NCBI GenBank assembly: GCA_036583965.1
Contig: JAZBQD010000005.1
Coordinates: 979,456-1,043,455 of the forward strand
Direction: 5' to 3'
DNA from: Prunella strophiata
Lineage: Eukaryota > Chordata > Aves > Passeriformes > Prunellidae
DNA length: 64,000 nt
The translations under genes and the position numbers were made by a program. Position 1 is the stretch's first letter. Each line of letters opens with the position of its first letter. The notes under the pieces are model-generated. The model ran no database searches, was not told the origin of the DNA, and saw only the letters and a program-made list of their open reading frames with translations. Shown piece after piece: positions 25,484 through 38,058 of this stretch.

Positions 25484-27900
25484 CCCAACCAGTTCTCAGC
25501 TCTGCAGGAAAAGCATCACCAGCTGGAGCCAGCTCCTCCAGAGGAGGATGCTCCAGGAACCAGGGCCTTGGAGGCACAGGGAGGACCTGGATGATTTTGC
25601 TCCCTCATCATCCCAACCAGTTCTCAGCTCTGCAGGAAAAGCATCACCAGCTGGAGCCAGCTCCTCCAGAGGAGGATGCTCCAGGAACCAGGGCCTTGGA
25701 GGCACAGGGAGGACCTGGATGATTTTGCTCCCTCATCATCCCAACCAGTTCTCAGCTCTGCAGGAAAAGCATCACCAGCTGGAGCCAGCTCCTCCAGAGG
25801 AGGATGCTCCAGGAACCAGGGCCTTGGAGGCACAGGGAGGACCTGGATGATTTTGCTCCCTCATCATCCCAACCAGTTCTCAGCTCTGCAGGAAAAGCAT
25901 CACCAGCTGGAGCCAGCTCCTCCAGAGGAGGATGCTCCAGGAACCAGGGCCTTGGAGGCACAGGGAGGACCTGGATGATTTTGCTCCCTCATCATCCCAA
26001 CCAGTTCTCAGCTCTGCAGGAAAAGCATCACCAGCTGGAGCCAGCTCCTCCAGAGGAGGATGCTCCAGGAACCAGGGCCTTGGAGGCACAGGGAGGACCT
26101 GGATGATTTTGCTCCCTCATCATCCCAACCAGTTCTCAACACTGCAGGAAAAGCATCACCAGCTGGAGCCAGCTCCTCCAGAGGAGGATGCTCCAGGAAC
26201 CAGGGCCTTGGAGGCACAGGGAGGACCTGGATGATTTTGCTCCCTCATCATCCCAACCAGTTCTCAACACTGCAGGAAAAGCATCACCAGCTGGAGCCAG
26301 CTCCTCCAGAGGAGGATGCTCCAGGAACCAGGGCCTTGGAGGCACAGGGAGGACCTGGATGATTTTGCTCCCTCATCATCCCAACCAGTTCTCAGCTCTG
26401 CAGGAAAAGCATCACCAGCTGGAGCCAGCTCCTCCAGAGGAGGATGCTCCAGGAACCAGGGCCTTGGAGGCACAGGGAGGACCTGGATGATTTTGCTCCC
26501 TCATCATCCCAACCAGTTCTCAGCTCTGCAGGAAAAGCATCACCAGCTGGAGCCAGCTCCTCCAGAGGAGGATGCTCCAGGAACCAGGGCCTTGGAGGCA
26601 CAGGGAGGACCTGGATGATTTTGCTCCCTCATCATCCCAACCAGTTCTCAGCTCTGCAGGAAAAGCATCACCAGCTGGAGCCAGCTCCTCCAGAGGAGGA
26701 TGCTCCAGGAACCAGGGCCTTGGAGGCACAGGGAGGACCTGGATGATTTTGCTCCCTCATCATCCCAACCAGTTCTCAACACTGCAGGAAAAGCATCACC
26801 AGCTGGAGCCAGCTCCTCCAGAGGAGGATGCTCCAGGAACCAGGGCCTTGGAGGCACAGGGAGGACCTGGATGATTTTGCTCCCTCATCATCCCAACCAG
26901 TTCTCAACACTGCAGGAAAAGCATCACCAGCTGGAGCCAGCTCCTCCAGAGGAGGATGCTCCAGGAACCAGGGCCTTGGAGGCACAGGGAGGACCTGGAT
27001 GATTTTGCTCCCTCATCATCCCAACCAGTTCTCAACACTGCAGGAAAAGCATCACCAGCTGGAGCCAGCTCCTCCAGAGGAGGATGCTCCAGGAACCAGG
27101 GCCTTGGAGGCACAGGGAGGACCTGGATGATTTTGCTCCCTCATCATCCCAACCAGTTCTCAACACTGCAGGAAAAGCATCACCAGCTGGAGCCAGCTCC
27201 TCCAGAGAAGGATGCTCCAGGAACCAGGGCCTTGGAGGCACAGGGAGGACCTGGATGATTTTGCTCCCTCATCATCCCAACCAGTTCTCAGCTCTGCAGG
27301 AAAAGCATCACCAGCTGGAGCAGCAGAGCCTGGACAGCCCCACTGGGCAACCACAGCCTGGGGACAAAGAGGAACCACAGAACACCAGCTGGAGCCAGCT
27401 CCTCCAGAGGAGGATGCTCCAGGAACCAGGGCCTTGGATGCACAGGGAGGACCTGGATGATTTTGCTCCCTCATCATCCCAACCAGTTCTCAGCTCTGCA
27501 GGAAAAGCATCACCAGCTGGAGCAGCAGATCAGAGCCTCACTGGGCAACCACGGGTCAGGCAAGCTCCTCCAGAGGAGGATGCTCCAGGAACCAGGGCCT
27601 TGAATGCAGAAGGACCTGGATGATTTTGCTCCCCATCATCCCAAGGAGTTCTCAACACTGCAGGAAAAGCATCACCAGCTGGAGCAGCAGAGCAGAGCCT
27701 CACTGGGCAACCACAGGTCAGGCAAGCTCCTCCAGAGGAGGATGCTCCAGAAACCAGGGCCTTGAATGCAGAAGGACCTGGATGATTTTGCTCCCCATCA
27801 TCCCAAGGAGTTCTCAGCTCTGGAGGAAAAGCATCACCAGCTGGAGCAGCCCCCGCTCCTTCCCGGTTCTCAGGCTCCCCCGGAGCACATGGAACCGGCA
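25484..27900. repeat. 128-bp satellite array
   Basis: Fifteen head-to-tail copies of an exact 128-bp unit up to about 27300, then three or four shortened or rearranged copies to 27900. Copies differ at one diagnostic site, ctcagctctgcagg (type A) or ctcaacactgcagg (type B). Copies 1-15 read AAAAABBAAABBBBA. Because 128 is not a multiple of three, all frames rotate and give 100-residue ORFs that are not genes. Confidence 0.97.
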
Positions 27901-28359
27901 CGGAGAGAACACGAGGAGCGAGCGGCGGGGCTGAGACACCAAAGGGGAGGGGGCTGGGAGGGGGCTGCCACAGCTGCTCCCACTCCCACACCGCCCACTG
28001 AGCCTCAGGAGCTTCAGGAGCAGCGAGGAGGTGACGCCTCAACTTCACCCCAAAGCTGGCACCGCTGCCAGGGATGCTCCAGAGCTGCCCCATCCTCTCA
28101 ACATCAGGGCCATGGGGTCAGTCCTCTCACTGGACATCACAGTGGCACCTCTCATGCCAGGACAGAGCCCCACGGGGCTGCTGGAAGCCCAAGTGTCCTG
28201 CTTGGGATGCTGGACACACGTCTGGACAGTGCAGGGAGGAACCCCCAGGAACTGCCCCTCCAGCAGCTCCTTCTCCTCCCAGCACCTCAAACCTCCGCTC
28301 CTCACCTCCACTGAACCCAGCGCAGCTCCGGGCGTGTCCGTGCACGCTTAGGGAAGCAG

Positions 28360-28470
28360 AGTGTGCACACCCACACGTGTGCACACGGAAAAACACACGG
28401 GAAAACACCTGGGAACACACAGGCACACGTGGGGACAGCTGGGAACACACCTGGGCACACAGGGACGTGC
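28360..28470. repeat. CA-rich simple repeat
   Basis: Degenerate acacacgtgtgcacacgg and gggaacacacctgggcacac units over about 110 bp. Confidence 0.7.
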
Positions 28471-30199
28471 CAGACCACCAAGGTGGCGAGAGGGAAGTGC
28501 TGCTCCAAAACACCCCGGCCACCCTCAACCACAGGTATTTCCAAAACAGGAACAGGGTGATGATCCCTGCCTGTTTTGAGATCCACTCATGGGGCTCTGC
28601 CACCACAGGGCCCAGGGATGCCCCACACCACCCCAGCAAGTGGCAGAGGACCAGGGCAGGCAGGAGCTGCACACCGGTGCCCTTTGTTCCCCACAGAAGA
28701 GCTTCCTCCCGCCCCATGGCTGGACTTTGTCCTCCTCTTCTCCAGGAACAAGCAACGAGCTTCCAGAGCTGCAAACAGAGGCTGTGAGTGTGAGGAATTG
28801 GCTCTCCAGACAAGGATGGGGACCTGCACCCTGCTCCCAACAACCTCCTGGCCTCTCCCAGAGCCCCACTGTACCCAGCTGGGGCAGTGGGAGGCTTGCA
28901 TCAGGGAAACCAGAGCCCAGCCAGGACCACCAGGGTTGAGGCACCAGCTCAGGTGGCACCTTGGTGGCACATTCTGCTCCCTAACCAACCCAACCACATG
29001 CTTGTGGTGCCTCCACATCCGCCACATGCCTCCACATCCTCCCCACCCACAGGCTCACACAGCTCCCAGCACCCCGAGGTGCTGGAACAGCACCTTGTCC
29101 CTATCACAGTCCCCAAAGGGGAGCCCCTCGGGGAGGGGGACATGCCCCAGGAGGAAGGAGCGTCCTCTGCCCCACTCCAGCTCCTGAGGTGTGGAGAAGA
29201 GGATGGAAGAACTTCCCTCCAGCTCATCATCTCTCCGCAGCCTGGTTTCCAAAGGCAACGCAGCTTATGCAATGAGCGATGCCTCCCTTCCGCCCCCACC
29301 AACTTCTGGATCCGCCGGCTGCTCCGAGCCACCTCCGAGCCACCTCCGAGCCACCTCAACGCCTCGGAGGCCTCGTGTCCCCGGAGGGGTGACCCCCGAG
29401 GGCTCAGCTGTTGGCCACCTGCACTGCCGAGCTCACCGGGAGGGTGCCAGCGGCTCAATCAGCCCTGCAGGTGCCACCGAGGGGGGGCTGCAGGGTGCCC
29501 CGAGCTGCTCCGCTCCTGTCACCTCCCTCCAAGGGACGCGGATCAAGTGTCCACACCCCCAAAAGGGTGAGGAGGGGCTGGAGGATGGAAACCACAGGCT
29601 CCGGCCTCCTGCAGCCCCAGACATGAATCTGGGGCAGGGATCTGGCGTTTGCCCAAACCTCCTCCTCCTCCTCCATCCCTCCGACCCGGTGGCGGGTCAG
29701 ATGCTGCCGCTGCCACGACACCAAATCCCTTCCCCTGCTTTGCACCAAGGTGGGCAAAGAAATGGGATAGAAAATGGGATAGAAAAACCTTCCCCCCCCA
29801 AAAAAAAATCCAAAAAAACAATCCCCCTCTCGTTCATCTGGCCTCTCATTTCACCAGGCCATTCCCGTGTGGCACAGAGGGGAATCCATCACAGGAAAGC
29901 CGAGACACCCCCCACTCAATTTCGCTGCTTTTATAGGGAAAAAACAGCCGGGAGCGTCCAAGCGTTGCGAGAACTTCGCCACGGCCGCCGGTTCCCGGCT
30001 GGAGCGGCTGCCAGCGCGGAGCACGGGCGCTGCCAAGAGCGGCCCCTCGCACATTCCCAGCCCGGCCATGGAGCTGACGAGCTCAAGTATTTACTGAATA
30101 GATCAATAAGGGCCGGGAACGCGACGTGCACGGCTTGGGAACGAGCGGCTGGCAAGGAGCTGGATGGACCGATGGGGGGAGGCTGGACAAACGGACACA

Positions 30200-31389
<1,190 letters not shown>

Positions 31390-31390
<1 letters not shown>

Positions 31391-31835
31391 GGGTGTGGGC
31401 AAGGACAGGGTCCGGGCAGGGGTCCGGTGTCGGTACCGGTATCGGTCTCGGTGTCAGTATGGTACGGGCTGGGGACCGGTGTCGGTATCGGTGTCGGTAT
31501 GGTCCGGGCAGGGGTCCGGTGTCGGTGTCAATAATGTACGGGCAGGGGTGCGGTGCCGGTGCCGGTATCGGTATCGGTGTCAGTATGGTACGGGCTGGGG
31601 ACCGGTGTCGGTATCGGTGTCGGTATGGTCCGGGCAGGGGTCCGGTGTCGGTGTCAATAATGTACGGGCAGGGGTGCGGTGCCGGTGTCGGTATCGGTGT
31701 CAGTATGGTACGGGCTGGGGACCGGTGTCGGTATCGGTGTCGGTATGGTACGGGCAGAGATCCGGTGTCGGTGTCAGTATGGTCCGGGAAGGGTCCGGTG
31801 TCGGTGTCAGTATGGTACGAGCAGGGAACCGGGGC
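31390..31835. repeat. GC-rich minisatellite of cggtgt/cggtat hexamers
   Basis: Hexamers (cggtgt, cggtat) are embedded in longer units containing gtatggtacgggctgggg and gtccgggcaggggtccggtg. There are two near-identical blocks of about 120 bp (31445-31565 and 31580-31690). Confidence 0.85.
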
Positions 31836-32039
31836 CTCGGCCGGTGTGGTACCGGTACAGTGCTGCGGCTCCCGCTCCCACACGCGGTACCGGCCCGCGA
31901 TGCCGCTCCAGCGCCCGGCCCGTCCCTGCTGCGGTGCCCCCCAGGTGCGGGGGCGGCCCAGCTCCCGTCTACCGGCGCACGGCACCGGCTGCGGGTCAGA
32001 GACGGACGGGGCAGCAGGACCCTCATCATCCTCAGGGGC

Positions 32040-33080
32040 AGCGGGACCCTCGGTGTCCCCTCAGGGCTGCAGGACCCTCACTGTCCCCCAGGGCACCGCT
32101 GGGCCCTTCACGGTCCCCAAAGGCAACAGGAGCCTCGCCACTCTCCCAGGACAGTGAAACCATCACCACCCCAAGGGCAGGGGGACCCTCACCCTTCCCC
32201 CAGGGCACAGGACCCTCGCGGTGTCCTGGGGCAGTGGGACCCCTCACCTGTCCCCCCCATGCAAGGACCCTCGCGGTGTCCTGGGGCAGTGGGACCCTCA
32301 CTGTCCCCCCAAGGCGGGGGTCCCTCCTCACCCCCCCAGGGCACAGGACCCTCGCTATGTCCGAGGGCAGTGGGACCCTCACTGTCCCCCCAAAGAGGGG
32401 GTCCCTCCTCACCCCCAGGGCACAGGACCCTCGCTATGTCTGAGGGCAGTGGGACCCTCACTGTCCCCCCAAAGAGGGGGTCCCTCCTCACCCCCAGGGC
32501 ACAGGACCCTCGCTATGTCCGAGGGCAGTGGGACCCTCACTGTCCCCCCAAGGCAGGGGTCCCTTGTCATCCCCCAGGGCACAGGACCCTCGCTATGTCC
32601 GAGGGCAGTGGGACCCTCACTGTCCCCCCAAAGAGGGGGTCCCTCCTCACCCCCCAGGGCACAGGACCCTCGCTATGTCCGAGGGCAGTGGGACCCTCAC
32701 TGTCCCCCCAAGGCAGGGGGTCCCTTGTCATCCCCCAGGGCACAGGACCCTCGCTATGTCCGAGGGCAGTGGGACCCTCACTGTCCCCCCAAGGCAGGGG
32801 TCCCTTGTCATCCCCCAGGGCACAGGACCCTTGCTATGTCTGAGGGCAGTGGGACCCTCACTGTCCCCCCCAAAGAGGGGGTCCCTCCTCACCCCCAGGG
32901 CACAGGACCCCCGCTATGTCTAAGGGCAGTGAGACCCTCACTGTCCCCCCAAAGAGGGGGTCCCTCCTGACCCCCCCCAGGGCACAGGACCCCCACTATG
33001 TGCGAGGGCAGTGGGACCCTCACTGTCCCCCCCCAGGAGTTCCTCCTCACCCCCAGGGCACAGGACCCCCGCCATCCCCC
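32040..33080. repeat. ~79-bp minisatellite
   Basis: About 12 copies carrying gggcacaggaccctcgctat, gtccgagggcagtgggaccc and ctcactgtccccccaaagag in order. Variation lies mainly in caaagaggggg versus caaggcagggg. Confidence 0.9.
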
Positions 33081-33214
33081 CAGCCGTCCCTGTGGGGGCT
33101 ACAGGAGCAGGGCTCAGGATCGGGGGGCCAGAACAGCGGACCCCCATCATGGGGGTCCCGCCATCCGCAAGGCCGGCCATCACTCACCCCAACTCCGGCT
33201 TTGACTGAGAACCG

Positions 33215-33352
33215 TGACGTCAGAGCCACAGCCGTGACGTCATCCACTGGCCACTCCGCTGCCGAGGCGGGAGATGGGCAGCGGTGCCGGCACCGTCATC
33301 AGGCACCATGCGACCCCTCCGCGTGATGTCATATGTTTTTTTAATTATGTCA
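33215..33352. promoter_or_regulatory. Cluster of CRE-like sites
   Basis: Two perfect palindromic cAMP-response elements, tgacgtca, at 33215-33222 and 33235-33242, exactly 20 bp apart. They are followed by tgatgtca at 33324-33331 and a ttatgtcac half-type site near 33344. All lie in the GC-rich interval between LRP1 and STAT6. The target gene is not known. Confidence 0.5.
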
Positions 33353-33359
33353 CACGCCT

Positions 33360-34480
33360 GCTCCGCCCCACCCCGGTCAGGCAGCTGCGGGGGGGGGAGG
33401 GTGATTCAGGCTGCTGCGGCGCCAGATGTTCGGGAGAAGGTCCAGATGTTCCCGGGACGCCGCCCTTGCAAAAGCGCCGGGGTGGCAAAAAGTGTGGCGT
33501 AACCCGGTGGGCTGGAGGGGTTCTGGGGGCCGGATCTGTACCCCCCATTCCCCCAGAGCCCCCAAAACTCGCACAGGTCCTGTGGAACGGGTGCGATCCT
33601 GATTCCTCCTCCGACAAGCGCTCCACAGCCCCCTCCCCACTCGAGACCGTCCTGGACGGGAGCGTGGGGAGGCCGGGAAGCCCCTTCCCAGTCCCGAACA
33701 GCCCCGGCGGGTGTCCGCTCTCCCGGGATGTCCCGGTGCGGAGTGGGCGAGCCGCGCTCACGGGGCCCCCGGGGGCGCGTTTGATGCTGGAAATGGCAGC
33801 ACCGAGAGTTCACTGGCGCCACGGCGGGGGGAACGCGGGGACCCCTCGGTCCTTCCCCAGCCCCGGTACCGCATCCCCAGCCCCGGCAGCACCGGCCCCG
33901 CAGCTCTCGGTTCGCCCCGGTGGCACGGCGGTGCGGCAGCGCCCCCTGGCGGCCCCGCCTGCAGCCGTGCCCCGCGCTGCCCCGCCGCTCCGGTGGGCGC
34001 GGGGGTCGGAGCGGCCGAAGGAGCGCACCGGGGCGGGCTCGGTATCCCCGTGAAGCACCAAGTCCCCCCCAAGCAACGAGCACCACTTTTCAGTGCCCCC
34101 GCTCCCGTGTTCTGTTCGGTACCGGAGGGCGCAGGCACCGGCGGGCACAGCCCGGGACCAACCACGGGCTCGGACCCCAGGACGGGGAGCGGGGTTCAAA
34201 CCGTGAGGTGAAGGTGAAGCCCGGGAGCAACGGCCCGGCCCGGTGCACACGGGGAACGGCGGTGACACAGAACCGGGACCTGGCCCCGCGGGAATGGGTG
34301 GGGGGCACCCACGGGGATGGGCGGGGGGCTTGGAAGGGCAGCAAAGAGGGACCTGATTAGAGTAGGGTCAGGATGTCACAGATGGGGCCGGGGACACGCG
34401 TGGGTCCCAAGTAGTGGGGAGTGTGGGGGCTGAATGGGGCAGATGTGCGGTCACGAGTGGGCTGTGGGGTAAGAGTGTGG
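33360..34480. other. GC-rich intergenic sequence between LRP1 and STAT6
   Basis: High CpG, no homologous reading frame on either strand. The long open frames here come from low stop density in GC-rich DNA. Confidence 0.5.
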
Positions 34481-34500
34481 TCATGATGGAGAAGGAGGAG

Positions 34501-34570
34501 AAGCAGAAGGAGGAGAAGAAACCTGGAAATTGGGATTGGAAGGATTCAGGGCACGGCTGGGCTGAAGGAA
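34501..34570 (+). repeat. 70-bp direct duplicate, copy 1
   Basis: Matches 36364-36433 at 69 of 70 positions by eye (aagcagaagg here, aagcagatgg there). The core is cctggaaattgggattgg followed by aaggattcagggcacggctg. The flanks are unrelated. Confidence 0.9.
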
Positions 34571-34639
34571 TGGGGACATACGGGGCAAGAGTGGGGTCAC
34601 CACTGGGAGGGGGCTGATATGGCACGGACGCGGAGCCGG

Positions 34640-34881
34640 TGGGTGCCGCAGCCCCTCGGTGGGGACGTCCGGGGATGGCAGGTCCTGCCGAGACTGGTCC
34701 CGTTCCCGGTGCCCTCCCATCCCTCCGCTCGAGCGTCTCCTCCCCCTTCCTGCGCTCGGCGCTTCCCGGCGGAGCGGGGCCACCGCGGGGACCGGCCGCG
34801 CCCGCCGCCGCTATGGAGTGAACGAGAGGCCGCGGGCACCGGCCGGACCGGCCGCCCCCCGCCCGCGGCTGCTCCCGCCAG
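34640..34881 (+). promoter_or_regulatory. STAT6: Candidate STAT6 CpG promoter and non-coding first exon
   Basis: A CpG island ends in a strong donor, cgccag|gtaacg, with the exon edge at 34881 on the plus strand. The only downstream partner found is the STAT6 coding acceptor at 38044. STAT6 genes have non-coding 5' exons, so this is a fair candidate for one. A two-codon upstream frame (atggagtga, 34813-34821) lies inside it. Start of transcription not determined. Confidence 0.35.
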
Positions 34882-37800
34882 GTAACGGCGGACGGCACCG
34901 GAGACTCTGCCGCTGCTTGGCACCTCCGGAACTCGTGCGGGGGCAGCGAGCTCGGAGCCGGGGTGGGACGGGGCTCTGCGGGGTATCCCAGGGGCGGGGG
35001 CTGCCCGGGGCTGGGGGACTGTCCAGGGGCACCTCCCTGCTCCGGGGGTGGGCAGTGCGACGTGTGACAGGCGGAGCGGGGCCTCTGAGGGGGAGCGGGG
35101 CCGCTGTCAGCCCTCACCGGGGTGTTTGGGGATGGGATGTGATGGGGAAGGGGCTTTGGCAGCGGTGGCACCGAGGCTGCATCGGTGGAAACGCAGCCCA
35201 GCTGGATTCAAAGTCCGGAGCAGCCGCTGCTGAGTGCGTGCAGAGGATGGCACCCAGCTCTGCTGGCACCCCGCTCTTCTGGCTGGGTGTTTTTTGGGGA
35301 CGGGGCGTGCGTGGGGCAAAGGAAGACCCTTTCCTTTCCCCGTCCCACCGGTGGACCTCGTCAGCGAGTTCCTGGGACGGGAGCGGCACCGAATCCAGGC
35401 CGGGCTCCCCAAGCCGTGAGTCATCCTGGGCTGGGTCGGCCGGGAAGGCCCCGCTCCTCTTCCTACGAACCAGAGGAACTTTCATGCCCCAAGCGGTCAG
35501 CAGTGGGCAGCCCCCCCAAACACGTGGGGTGTCCTCGTCGTGGCACTGTCACCAGTGTCCCACCGTGTCCTGTGTTCTGGCCTCGGCCTCAGGCTGACAG
35601 CAGGTGGCGTCCTTAGCACCCCGGGGAAACTGAGGCACGCTGAGGGGCAGCGATGTCAGTCGGGATCTTCCCCCTGCGAGGGCAGAGTCAGAGAGAAGTC
35701 CGAGTGTTCACAGCATTTGGAAAACCTCTGAACATCTGCGGGCAGCACAGGGAGTGTGGTCTGAGGTGCCCCTCAGGGTGAGGAGGGTAGCAGAGGGCTG
35801 GGAGATGGCAGAGCCAGGCTGGGAGATGGCAGAGGGCAAGTGGGGACGTGACCAGGGGTGGGATCCGTCCCCTCCACACAGCCCGCCCGAGGGTGGGGGG
35901 CTGCGGTTGGCTGCCAGCAAGGGCTGGTGGTTAATGAGTAACATCCGTGGGATGTAGGGCACCTCGGGACCGGGAAGGGGACGGGCAGTGTACGGCGGCT
36001 CCGGCTTGGGGACAGAGTTTCCTGTTGCTGTGAGAAAGCACAAAGCCTTTACTGAGACTGTGGGGGTCCCTGAGCCCCCTCTCCGTGCCTGGGCTCCTCC
36101 TGAAACACCTTCTCGCCCGGGAATCCCCCAGCCCCACGGGTAGGCAAAGCCCTTCGGGTGGAGGAGGAAGCGAAAGTGGCTGCGTGGAGGGAGTTTGGGG
36201 AGGGGGAGCGGGTGGGGGGCGGCTGCTCCCCCTCCCCAGGTGCCGTGTCCTGCCCCCGTGTCGAGCCAGTTTCCCCGGCCACAACACAGCTGCGACCTCG
36301 GCTTCCCGGGGTGACCTGGAGGAGGGTCCCCATGGGATGTTGCCCCCAGGAGGGAAGTGGGAAAAGCAGATGGAGGAGAAGAAACCTGGAAATTGGGATT
36401 GGAAGGATTCAGGGCACGGCTGGGCTGAAGGAACTGCTGTGACTGATGCCAGGAGGGGACAAGGCAGATCCCCCGCCTCGTTCTTCTCCTCCTGGGTTGT
36501 GGAGGAGGAGGGAGCAGAGCAGCTTCTTCTGCAGGCTCCCAGCAGATCCAGGCATGCCTGGCTTAAGGCTTACGCTTCCAGGTTGGCGCTTCCAGCCAGC
36601 AGCTGCCTCCCAGGGCTGAGCAGAAATACAGGTTTAATGGGGAAGGAGGATGGGGATTAACCTCGAGGGTGGCAAAAGGAGAGGCTGTTTTTCCCCTCCT
36701 GCCAAGAATCCCACTGGGACTGCGGGGGAAAAGCCCAGCAGCATTCCCAGAATGGCTGAGCGAGTTCCCCACCGGGCATTGACCCCTCGCAGTAACAACA
36801 TCACCCAGGGCCGCTCACTGCGGTGAATCCTCGGGATCTGTTTGCTCCGGGCAGCATGGAGTCGAAAGCAAAAGCATTTCTGGAAGGCGTCACCCTCCAG
36901 GTGTCCCTTCCTGGGCTGGTGGCACACGGTGCCCCGTGAGGGCTGCAGCCGCCACCCCGGGGTGCTCCCGCCGCAGGGCTCGGGGCAGGCCGCGGGCGTT
37001 TGTTTGCTCCGGCTGCGACGTTGCCCAGTGACGCTGGCTTCCTTCCCCTCGCAGGCTTCTCGGAGTCTCTCAGCTCCACCTCCGCCCTGCGCCTTCGGCG
37101 GCTCCGCGCGGCCCAGGCCCGTGGCGAACGCGCTGCCCGCGGGGCCTCGGGCCGTGACGCGGCTCCGCGCTCGCCCGCTCGCCTGAGGGGCGCGGCGGGC
37201 CAGGCCCGGGGGTCCCGCCGGTGCCCGGCCCCTCGGCTGGGCTGTGAGACGCTGCGGGATCCGCCGAGGGATCGGGCCTTGGCCGCGGGCGGGGCCGGCG
37301 GAACCGGCAGCGAGGTGTGTGTGTCTGTGTGGGGACCCCTCCGGCCGGCCGGGGCTGCGGCGGGGCCCGAGGGTGCGAGCGGGGCGGGAGGAAGGACGGG
37401 AAGAGGCGAGGGCAATGCTGAGGGGGCGGGCTGGGAATGTTGGGGTTCCAACGCCCAGTGAGGCCGTGAGCCCCCAGCCCGGCCGCTCCAGGTGGAGTTC
37501 ACTGTGTAGCACCTCGTTCCAGTTCTGTTCTTGCTTTTCCTGATCTCTGGAGCCCGCCGAGGGTGAGGGGCGGCTGGGGAAGGGGCCCTCCTTGTGGGGG
37601 ACACGTGAGGGGGTTCTGGGGTCACCCCTGTGGAACGGTCCTCACCGAGTTTGGGGGAGTTCACGCTTCTCCCACTCCCCAGGAGTTCCTGCACTCTTTG
37701 GCTTTCCCAGCTCTCCCATGCCAAGTCCAGCAGCACTTGCCCATCCCTTTGAAAGTCCTTGTGGCAGAAGGAGCAGGAAATCCCCGGAGATGCGGGAAAC

Positions 37801-38044
37801 TGAGGCACAAGTGGGCTGCCAGCCCGCCCAGGATTGCCCAAGAGGCTGATCCTGGATCAAGCTTCCCACTCCTCCTTCTTCTCCTCCCCAGCAGCCCCAG
37901 CCCAGTGGAGCAGCAGGTTCAGACGTGGAGGGACAAGCTGCAGCTCTTGCCCCCTCCTTGAGGGGCTCTTGGCTCTCAACCCCACCAGGGCTGGGCTGGG
38001 GGCTGCTCGAGTGGCCTTGCCCCCATTCCCTCTCCTGTCTGCAG
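34882..38044 (+). other. STAT6 upstream region / 5' intron
   Basis: Includes a second GC-rich island at about 36.9-37.4 kb that could be an alternative first exon, and copy 2 of the 70-bp duplicate. No protein-coding exon recognised. Confidence 0.5.
36364..36433 (+). repeat. 70-bp direct duplicate, copy 2
   Basis: Second copy of the segment at 34501-34570, same orientation, 1.86 kb downstream. The identity ends sharply at both edges. Confidence 0.9.
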
Positions 38045-38058
38045 GTGACTGTTCCAAG

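Noticed and set aside
25500..27300. Series of 100-residue ORFs at 128-bp steps
   Set aside because: Shadow frames of the 128-bp satellite. The offset of the starts equals the repeat period.
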